DNA of 48,348 bases from Sphaerochaeta sp. (GTDB lineage: Bacteria > Spirochaetota > Spirochaetia > Sphaerochaetales > Sphaerochaetaceae), in NCBI GenBank assembly GCA_018399495.1, contig JAGYOG010000018.1:1-48348 (forward strand), read 5' to 3'. Shown piece after piece: positions 42,261 to 48,348 of this stretch (positions are counted from its first letter, which is position 1; the number at the start of each line of letters is the position of its first letter). The translations under genes were made by a program, and so were the position numbers. The notes beneath the pieces are model-generated. The model was not told where the DNA came from, ran no database searches, and saw only the letters and a list, made by a program, of their open reading frames with translations.

Positions 42261-43616
42261 TTACGCAGTCATGGTCTTTATCTTCGTCTTGTAGATCTTT
42301 CTAAAGAAGAAGAGGGTCAAACTGAAGGAAGCTATCTCAGCAATGAAAAAAGAATACCATAGTGCATCGAGTCCTACATATTTCCCCAGTAGGTAGGCTG
42401 CAGGAAGCAGGAATACCAGCTGTCGTGTTACCGAGTTGATCATAGACAGGTATCCATAGCCCATACCCTGGAAGAGCGCGATCAAGACAATACTGACCCC
42501 TGATAACACGAATCCCAAGCTGATGCGTTGCATTGCTACTATCCCAATTGCAACCATCTCCGGGGTTGCGTTGAACCAGCTGAGCAGGATATGCGGGAAC
42601 AAAATAAATAGAGCAGTGCCAATCCCCATGATGGTGACAGCAACGATCAGGCCGACCTTAATGGTTGCTGTTATCCTTTTTGGTTTTCTTGCTCCATAGT
42701 TGTACCCGATCACCGGTATCATGCCGGTATTCAAGCCGAATACAGGCATGAATATGAAGGACTGTAAGCGGAAATAGATTCCAAAGACGGCAACCGCCGA
42801 GGTGGAGAACCCGATAAGGATCTTGTTCAGGCTTGTGATGAGGATGGTTCCAATAGCCTGCATGATAATCGTAGGAATCCCGACTGCATAAATGTCTTTG
42901 ACTGTTTGCTTCTCAAGGCGGAAAGAGGATTTCTTCAGCACAATTTCCTTGTTCCGTCGTACATAATAAATAGCAATTGCAGCAGAGACATGCTGGGCGA
43001 AGACGGTAGCGATAGCAGCTCCCATCACTCCCATTCTCGGCATACCAAATAGACCAAAGATCAGGATTGGGTCCAGTATGATGTTTACAATCGCTCCGGT
43101 GCTTTGGATAATCATGGGGTGAAATGTGTCCCCGGTTCCCTGCAGGATTCTTTCACAGGTGATATCAATGAATAAGCCGATAGAGAAAATCAGGCAGATG
43201 GAAATATATTGGGTTCCCATGGTGATGAGCTCTGCATCGTTGGTGAAAAATTCAACGAAAGTCTTTGTAAGAAATAGCCCGATGAAAGCAAAGAACCCCC
43301 AGCTTATTATTGAAAGGGAGATTCCATTCCCTGCGGCTTTTCTTGCTGAGGTAATATCCTTTGCTCCCAGTTTTCTGGAAAGCAGGGAGTTTACCCCCAC
43401 AGAGGTTCCGACACTTACTGCGATGAGCAGGTTCTGCATAGGGAAGGCAAGGGTAACTGCAGTCAGAGCTTGCTGACTGTAGTGAGAGACAAACATACTG
43501 TCCACGATATTATAGAGAGCTTGCACCAACATGCTGAGCATGATGGGAAACGACATAGATAGAACAAGGGAGGGGATCGGTTTGACCCCCATTTTATTTT
43601 CTTGGACAGGTTGCAT
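42261..43616 (-). CDS. MATE-family efflux transporter
   Basis: A 451-residue membrane protein with about 12 helices in two homologous halves, the MATE/NorM fold. N-terminal MSFPIMLSMLVQALYNIVDSMFVS and the second-half IPTIIMQAIGTILITSLNKIL segments are characteristic of the DinF/MepA-like subgroup, which exports cationic drugs using Na+ or H+. AAAGGA lies before the ATG. The substrate and regulator are unknown. Confidence 0.92.
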   Translation of the reverse strand: MQPVQENKMGVKPIPSLVLSMSFPIMLSMLVQALYNIVDSMFVSHYSQQALTAVTLAFPMQNLLIAVSVGTSVGVNSLLSRKLGAKDITSARKAAGNGISLSIISWGFFAFIGLFLTKTFVEFFTNDAELITMGTQYISICLIFSIGLFIDITCERILQGTGDTFHPMIIQSTGAIVNIILDPILIFGLFGMPRMGVMGAAIATVFAQHVSAAIAIYYVRRNKEIVLKKSSFRLEKQTVKDIYAVGIPTIIMQAIGTILITSLNKILIGFSTSAVAVFGIYFRLQSFIFMPVFGLNTGMIPVIGYNYGARKPKRITATIKVGLIVAVTIMGIGTALFILFPHILLSWFNATPEMVAIGIVAMQRISLGFVLSGVSIVLIALFQGMGYGYLSMINSVTRQLVFLLPAAYLLGKYVGLDALWYSFFIAEIASFSLTLFFFRKIYKTKIKTMTA

Positions 43617-43679
43617 GGGTATTCCTTTCAGATTCTGGTACAGTCATATCACACCATACAAGCTTAGTAAAGCAGGTTG

Positions 43680-44963
43680 TCAGTTGGTCTCCTTGAGGAA
43701 GGCTTCCACCTCCTTCTTTCCCTGTTCTTCATCAACTCGCCTAAGCAGGATATATCCGCCGATGAAGAGCAAGACCAGTGAAACAATTCCATTGCGAGAA
43801 TTTCCGGTTACCAAGGTGACAACTCCCATAAGCAGGGGACCGACGATTGCAGCAAATTTGCCCAACATATTAAAGAAACCAAAGAACTGTGCCGACCGTT
43901 GTTTTGGGATAAGTCGTGTGTAGTACGACCTGCTGAGTGCTTGAATGCCTCCTTGGAACAGCCCGATACATACCGCAAGCAGATAGAAATGAAGTGGTTC
44001 AGTCATGAAGTACCCTAGGATGGCAATGACAGCATAGGCACCGATTGCAATCTCAAGAGCTTTACGAACTCCAACCTTACGTCCGAAGGCTGAGTAGGCC
44101 AGTGCAGAGGGGAATGCAACAAACTGAGTGATAAGCAGGGCGATAATCAATGACTCACTGGGGAAGTTGAGGCTGGTCCCATAGTTCACTGCCATACGGA
44201 TAATGGTGTCGACTCCATCAATATAGAGCCAGTAGGCGATAAGAAAGATTGCCAATGTCTTCAACTGGCGAAAACTCTTAATAGTCTGTCGTGTGATGGA
44301 GAGTCCTTTCTTGACTGCCTGCTTGAAGGGGAGGTTGTCAGCGGTCACCTCTTCTTTTACGAAAAACAGCAAGGGGAGTGTGAATACCACCCACCAGATA
44401 CCCACGATGACAAAGCATGCCTTGATAGCTGCCTCTTCGTCGGAAAATCCAAACCATGATGGATTGAGATACATCAAAACATTTACCAAGAACAGCAATC
44501 CACCACCGATATATCCTAGGCTATACCCAAGAGAGGAGACAAAATCCACCTTCTTCTCTGAAGCCACAAAGGGTAGCAGCGCATCGTAAAATGTGTTGGC
44601 TCCACTGAATCCCACCACCGCAACAGAATAGAAGAGCACCGCCAAGGGCCAAGATCCCATCTGCAGTACATAGAGGCTTGCGGTCATGACTGAGCCTATC
44701 AATGCAAAAAAAGCCAATAAGCGTTTCTTGTAAGTCCCCCAGTCTGCAATGGCACCCAATACGGGAGCCAAGAGCGCAACAATCAATGAACCCAGGGAAT
44801 TAGCCAATCCTAGGTAAAAAGTTCCTTCCTGACTGCTTGCACCCACTGCCCAATAGGCACTGAAAAAAACCGGGAAGAATCCTGCCATTACTGTAGTTGC
44901 GAAAGCACTGTTTGCCCAGTCATAGAAAGCCCATGCGGCAATGGATCGTTTTGAATCTTGCAT
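43680..44963 (-). CDS. MFS transporter, UMF1 / Atg22-like
   Basis: A 427-residue, about 12-helix transporter. The opening IAAWAFYDWANSAFATTV is the hallmark of the UMF1 family related to yeast vacuolar Atg22. PVLGAIADWGTYKKR is the loop 2-3 motif. Eukaryotic relatives release amino acids, and bacterial members are uncharacterised. The ATG at 44963 has AAGG 8 nt upstream and begins just before the conserved motif, so the 32-residue-longer frame was rejected. It diverges from aspartokinase across a 144-bp gap containing TTCAATAC repeats. Confidence 0.88.
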   Translation of the reverse strand: MQDSKRSIAAWAFYDWANSAFATTVMAGFFPVFFSAYWAVGASSQEGTFYLGLANSLGSLIVALLAPVLGAIADWGTYKKRLLAFFALIGSVMTASLYVLQMGSWPLAVLFYSVAVVGFSGANTFYDALLPFVASEKKVDFVSSLGYSLGYIGGGLLFLVNVLMYLNPSWFGFSDEEAAIKACFVIVGIWWVVFTLPLLFFVKEEVTADNLPFKQAVKKGLSITRQTIKSFRQLKTLAIFLIAYWLYIDGVDTIIRMAVNYGTSLNFPSESLIIALLITQFVAFPSALAYSAFGRKVGVRKALEIAIGAYAVIAILGYFMTEPLHFYLLAVCIGLFQGGIQALSRSYYTRLIPKQRSAQFFGFFNMLGKFAAIVGPLLMGVVTLVTGNSRNGIVSLVLLFIGGYILLRRVDEEQGKKEVEAFLKETN

Positions 44964-45021
44964 TGTTTGTACCTTCTTTTCCATAGGGTACCAGTGAATC
45001 TCCATTCTGTCATTTGCTATT

Positions 45022-45062
45022 TTCAATACGGTTGTATTGAACAACGTGCTATCCTTCAATAC
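45022..45062. promoter_or_regulatory. TTCAATAC repeats between the UMF1 gene and aspartokinase
   Basis: TTCAATAC-N4-GTATTGAA is a perfect 20-bp gapped palindrome at 45022-45041, and another TTCAATAC starts 33 bp further on (45055-45062), about three helical turns. It lies in the shared upstream region of two divergent genes and looks like a regulator binding region. No nearby regulator gene is available to assign. Confidence 0.5.
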
Positions 45063-45107
45063 AATACGCTCCTGTAGATATCCTAGAAATATGGAAGGTT
45101 ATTTCCC

Positions 45108-46412
45108 ATGATTGTATGTAAATTCGGTGGAAGCTCTGTTGCTGATGCCAAACAGATAGAAAAAGTCAAAGCGATTGTAGAAGCAAATCCAGAACGACAG
45201 ATAGTGGTTGTCTCAGCTCCAGGAAAAAGAAGCAAGGAAGATGAGAAGGTTACCGATATGCTTTATGCCTGTAATGCACTTGCCCAGCAGGGATTGTCAT
45301 GCAAGCCGGTCTTCAAGAAAATTGCTGATAGGTATACCTCAATTCTCGATGGGCTCAGAATAGATAAAAAACCCTTTGTTTCCATTCTTGAAGAAGTTCG
45401 TCAAATGATCGATGCCGGCCACGGTGCAGAGTATGCTGCAAGCCGTGGAGAATACCTTAGTGCACGGATGATTGCAGCCTACCTTGGTTGGGGTTTCCTG
45501 GATGCTGACCCTTATATTGTCATCAATCCTGATGGAACCGTACATGAACAGAGTTATGAGAATCTGAGAAAGGTACTGAAGAAAGAGCAGAAGTATATAG
45601 TTCCTGGTTTCTATGGTTGCGACATTGAAGGAAAGGTAAAGACATTCAGTCGTGGTGGTTCAGATATCACTGGAGCAATACTCAGCAGTGCCTCTGATGC
45701 ATCCTCGTATGAGAACTGGACCGATGTTTCGGGTGTATTCTCGGTTGATCCGCGTTTGGTGGACAACGCTAAGGTAATCAAGACAATGACCTATCGAGAA
45801 CTCCGAGAGCTTGCTGGTGTTGGGGCGACTGTCTTCCATGAAGAGGCCATCGCACCTGTTATAGCAGCCCAGATTCCTATAAATGTAAAAAATACCAATG
45901 CTCCTGATGACCCAGGAACAATGATCGTCAATGAACGTTTGAGTGAGAAAACCCCACTTGTCGGAGTTTCCGCCAAGAAAGTGTATAGCAGGATTACTTT
46001 GCGTAAACTGATGCTCTTCAAACAATCTGGTACCAGGCATGCACTGCTTACCATGTTGCATGTTTTTGGCATAAGACCGTCATTCAGTCTGTTCGCCGTA
46101 GACAGCATTGTCTGGTTCTTCGAATCCAGCCAAGCAAGCGAAAGTGTCCTCAAGGCAATGTGTACCCGGTTCAAGAGTGAGTTCTCTCTGGACTCCATCG
46201 AGGTTGATCATAATCATGCTGTTGTAGGAGTTGTAGGGGAAGGAGTCATGGGACACCGAGACTTGATTGCAACTGTGGTTGGTGCACTGGATAAGGAAGC
46301 CATCAAATTGAACTTTCTTAATTTTGGATCATCGGATACTTCTTTACTGCTCGGCGTACATGCTGACAAGACTCAAGACGCAGTTATCACACTTTATAAC
46401 GCATTGTTCTAA
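45108..46412 (+). CDS. lysC: Aspartokinase
   Basis: A 434-residue monofunctional aspartate kinase, the first step toward lysine, threonine and methionine. The N-terminal CKFGGSSVADA binds ATP/aspartate. SRGGSDITGAIL and NWTDVSGVFSVDPRLV are kinase signatures. The C-terminal 150 residues should form a pair of ACT domains for amino-acid feedback. GGAAGGT precedes the ATG. It diverges from the UMF1 gene. The isoform symbol is by general analogy, since the feedback amino acid cannot be read. Confidence 0.93.
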   Translation: MIVCKFGGSSVADAKQIEKVKAIVEANPERQIVVVSAPGKRSKEDEKVTDMLYACNALAQQGLSCKPVFKKIADRYTSILDGLRIDKKPFVSILEEVRQMIDAGHGAEYAASRGEYLSARMIAAYLGWGFLDADPYIVINPDGTVHEQSYENLRKVLKKEQKYIVPGFYGCDIEGKVKTFSRGGSDITGAILSSASDASSYENWTDVSGVFSVDPRLVDNAKVIKTMTYRELRELAGVGATVFHEEAIAPVIAAQIPINVKNTNAPDDPGTMIVNERLSEKTPLVGVSAKKVYSRITLRKLMLFKQSGTRHALLTMLHVFGIRPSFSLFAVDSIVWFFESSQASESVLKAMCTRFKSEFSLDSIEVDHNHAVVGVVGEGVMGHRDLIATVVGALDKEAIKLNFLNFGSSDTSLLLGVHADKTQDAVITLYNALF

Positions 46413-46427
46413 AAAATAATTGTGCCA

Positions 46428-46455
46428 TTCACTTTCGAGTGGGGGGATTTTTCTT
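46428..46455 (+). terminator. Probable terminator after aspartokinase
   Basis: Stem CACT / AGTG closed by a TTCG tetraloop, extendable by two T-G wobbles, followed by a G-run and ATTTTTCTT. It lies about 16 bp beyond the stop. The stem is short but the UUCG loop is very stable. Confidence 0.55.
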
Positions 46456-46568
46456 ACAAATAGTATAGAAATAAACCTCAATAAAATACCGAGAAAAGAA
46501 TAATATAAAAGTATGTACCGTATTGATTACTTCCTTCTTTTTTCCTATGGTATACGTACATCTTACAT

Positions 46569-46988
46569 ATGAGGATAGTGAAGTGGTCTTTTTTTCTTCG
46601 CTTCTTGATGATCTTCCTCGCTAGAGTGGTGGATGTATCATTGGATACCTTGCCTCCTGCTCTTATCATTCGTGGAAAGCGGGCTATCCTGTTTGTAATT
46701 GCTTTCATTAAATACATAATCTGGGTGTTTGCTGTATCGAGGGTCATCAATGACCTCTCAGATCCCTTTATGGCCATCGCATTTGCTTTTGGGTTTGCTG
46801 CTGGAACTTTTGTAGGAATTACCTTGGAAAACGTATTGAAAATCGGAGATCAGGTAGTGAAGTTTTTCACTCAGAAGGGTTCTGCAGTTGCCCATTTGCT
46901 GCGAGAAGAGAATTTTCGTGTTACTGAGTTTCAGGGGAGTGGAAGGGATGGCACCATCTATTTACTGTTCGTGCAGGTCCCGCGTTGA
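46569..46988 (+). CDS. Short UPF0316 (DUF5698/DUF2179) membrane protein
   Basis: A 139-residue protein with three hydrophobic segments. FLARVVDVSLDTLPPALIIRGKR and AFGFAAGTFVGITLENVLKIG match the UPF0316/DUF5698 region. The following LREENFRVTEFQGSGRDGT begins a DUF2179 domain, but the protein stops at FVQVPR, about 40 residues before family members usually end. The downstream sequence does not continue the domain in an obvious frame. No Shine-Dalgarno sequence is visible before the ATG at 46569. It may be a naturally short form or a decayed gene. The function of the family is unknown. Confidence 0.75.
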   Translation: MRIVKWSFFLRFLMIFLARVVDVSLDTLPPALIIRGKRAILFVIAFIKYIIWVFAVSRVINDLSDPFMAIAFAFGFAAGTFVGITLENVLKIGDQVVKFFTQKGSAVAHLLREENFRVTEFQGSGRDGTIYLLFVQVPR

Positions 46989-47063
46989 GTTGTAAAACAA
47001 GTAATGAAACTCACCCGATCTAGTGATCCTACTTGTAGAAGATATCAAGATGCGTGCGTATGC

Positions 47064-47092
47064 ATAAAAAACCGGCCCTAAAGTGGGCCGGT
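47064..47092 (-). terminator. Terminator after the MsmX-type ATPase gene
   Basis: 8-bp stem ACCGGCCC / GGGCCGGT (47071-47078 with 47085-47092) with a 6-nt loop, followed on the minus strand by TTTTTAT. It begins 23 bp beyond the stop. Confidence 0.88.
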
Positions 47093-47114
47093 ATTGAATA
47101 AACTGATTGTTTTG

Positions 47115-48209
47115 TTACTTAATAACCTGTTCGGTCTCAAGATCAAAAAATTTAACCTTTGCCATGTCAGGAATCAAGGAAATCTTGGTATCCGGATTAG
47201 GGACGAGGTGTGGTTCAATTTTACCGATCATCTGGCTCTTGGAAGTGGCTGTGTAAACGTGGGTCTCACTACCAAGGGGTTCAACAACACTGACAGTACC
47301 GTTGATGGTTTCACCATCTTTTGGAGTGTGACTGAATGTTACATCCTCAGGACGAACTCCAAAGGTCACAGACTTGCCAATGTATGGGGTTAAGAGCTTC
47401 TTTTGCTCTACAGTAAGCTTGAGGCGGAAGGTACCTTCGTTTGCGTAGATGTCATCACCATCAGCTTCAATAGCAGTCTCAAGGAAGTTCATTGGAGGAG
47501 AACCGATGAATCCGGCAACAAACTTATTCTGTGGGTTGTTGTAGAGGTCAAGAGGTCCACCAATCTGCTGTATGATACCAAACTTCATAACAACAATGAC
47601 GTCAGCCATGGTTAATGCTTCTACCTGGTCATGGGTAACATAAATCATTGTAGCCTTGAGGCGGTTGTGCAGGGAGGAAATCTCTGCGCGCATCTGGACA
47701 CGAAGTTTTGCGTCAAGGTTGGAGAGGGGTTCGTCAAAAAGGAATACCTTGGGCTTACGAACGATAGCTCTTCCTACAGCAACACGCTGTCTCTGTCCAC
47801 CGGAGAGAGCCTTTGGTTTTCTCTCAAGCAGTTCTTCAATCTCAAGGATCTTTGCTGCTTCACGAACACGCTGTTCAATCTCTTCTTTTGGGAACTTACG
47901 GATCTTCAATCCGAAAGCCATGTTGTCATACACGGTCATGTGGGGATAAAGAGCATAGTTCTGGAAAACCATTGCAATGTCTCTGTCCTTAGGCGGTACA
48001 TCATTGACGAGATTTTCATCGATGTAAAGCTCACCGCTGGTGATATCTTCCAAACCAGCGACCATGCGGAGTGTTGTGGATTTTCCACAACCTGAAGGTC
48101 CGACGAGAACGACGAACTGTCTATCTTTGACTTCGATGTTGACATTGTCAACAGCTTTGACTCCACCTTCATAAACCTTAGTAATGTTTTTGAGTTGTAC
48201 TGTGGCCAT
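47115..48209 (-). CDS. CUT1-type sugar ABC transporter ATPase (UgpC/MsmX/MalK family)
   Basis: A 364-residue ATPase. Walker A GPSGCGKST (about 38-46), Q-loop VFQNYALYPHM, signature LSGGQRQR, Walker B LFDEPLSNLD and H-loop YVTHDQ are all consensus. The C-terminal 120 residues form the MalK-type TOBE regulatory domain (FGVRPEDV). It stands alone, with its own promoter and terminator and no permease or binding-protein gene alongside. Such stand-alone MsmX/MsmK-type proteins often energise several CUT1 importers, so it is a natural ATPase for the importer at 18470-21582, which lacks one. GGAGG lies 4 nt before the ATG. Confidence 0.95.
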   Translation of the reverse strand: MATVQLKNITKVYEGGVKAVDNVNIEVKDRQFVVLVGPSGCGKSTTLRMVAGLEDITSGELYIDENLVNDVPPKDRDIAMVFQNYALYPHMTVYDNMAFGLKIRKFPKEEIEQRVREAAKILEIEELLERKPKALSGGQRQRVAVGRAIVRKPKVFLFDEPLSNLDAKLRVQMRAEISSLHNRLKATMIYVTHDQVEALTMADVIVVMKFGIIQQIGGPLDLYNNPQNKFVAGFIGSPPMNFLETAIEADGDDIYANEGTFRLKLTVEQKKLLTPYIGKSVTFGVRPEDVTFSHTPKDGETINGTVSVVEPLGSETHVYTATSKSQMIGKIEPHLVPNPDTKISLIPDMAKVKFFDLETEQVIK

Positions 48210-48238
48210 ATTGCCTCCAATTATTTTATCTATCAGTA

Positions 48239-48267
48239 ACTGTAACCCAGAGTGAGTACGGTGTCAA
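48239..48267 (-). promoter_or_regulatory. Sigma-70 promoter of the MsmX-type ATPase gene
   Basis: On the minus strand, -35 TTGACA (48267-48262), a 17-bp spacer and -10 TACAGT (48244-48239). It is nearly the same as the CUT1 importer promoter (TTGACA, 17 bp, TACACT). An A/T-rich tract lies just upstream (48268-48300). Confidence 0.8.
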
Positions 48268-48348
48268 ACAAAAAAATTGGGAAAAAAAGCAATACTAAGC
48301 CGGATATGATTTTTTCTAATCTATCCTCAAATGAAAATTTCTCATATG

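Overview
The window looks like chromosomal DNA of a spirochaete, most probably a Sphaerochaeta-type organism. I infer this from gene content and moderate G+C, not from any search. The pointers are a periplasmic protein of the Treponema Tp0789/LolA-like type, a spirochaete-looking CoaE P-loop, sugar-uptake genes suited to a plant-polysaccharide fermenter, and an anaerobe-type hydroxylamine reductase (Hcp). No rRNA, tRNA, CRISPR array or recognisable transposase gene is present. Most of the window is ordinary, tightly packed chromosome, with one accessory-looking island at about 39.7-41.6 kb.

Layout. 1-148 is the 3' end of a probable outer-membrane barrel gene, followed by a strong terminator. 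245-4776 is a co-directional run: small membrane protein, metallo-beta-lactamase-fold hydrolase, polA, coaE. 4820-5947 encodes a membrane-anchored protein with a 36-bp tandem repeat. 5910-9492 holds a KamA-type lysine 2,3-aminomutase (minus), an MFS sugar transporter (plus), mntP (minus) and a cupin gene leading into hcp (plus, to 11146). 11256-16263 is a minus-strand cluster (tetR, MMPL/RND pump, LolA-like carrier, outer-membrane barrel) that together could move a lipid or hydrophobic compound between the two membranes. 16416-21582 pairs a GH88/GH105-like hydrolase with a convergent CUT1 sugar ABC importer that has no ATPase of its own. An MsmX/UgpC-type ATPase that could serve it is at 47115-48209.

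21775-23349 is epmA-efp (minus). With the KamA-type protein 15 kb away this could supply the beta-lysylation pathway of elongation factor P. Divergent from epmA runs mnmE-mnmG-rsmG-ftsK-aminotransferase (plus, 23417-30911). The 67-bp gap between epmA and mnmE contains two back-to-back promoters that appear to share one palindromic -35 hexamer and to produce leaderless mRNAs in both directions. 31147-38003 is a second long plus-strand operon: DEAD-box helicase, ABC exporter, plsC, then a complete ECF vitamin-type importer (fused EcfA-EcfA', EcfT, S component). guaA follows at 38061-39614.

The island after the guaA terminator holds one AT-rich AAA+/DUF4143 ATPase gene, flanked by 86/87-bp direct repeats and followed by a gene-free stretch dense in short perfect hairpins. 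41638-48209 then carries a DUF1232 protein, a MATE efflux pump, a UMF1-type MFS protein, aspartokinase, a short UPF0316-type membrane protein and the MsmX-type ATPase.

Several starts were moved from the longest reading frame on ribosome-binding-site evidence. Notable cases are TTG starts for the KamA-type gene and mntP. The mntP start site lies behind a possible H-type pseudoknot that would cover its Shine-Dalgarno sequence.
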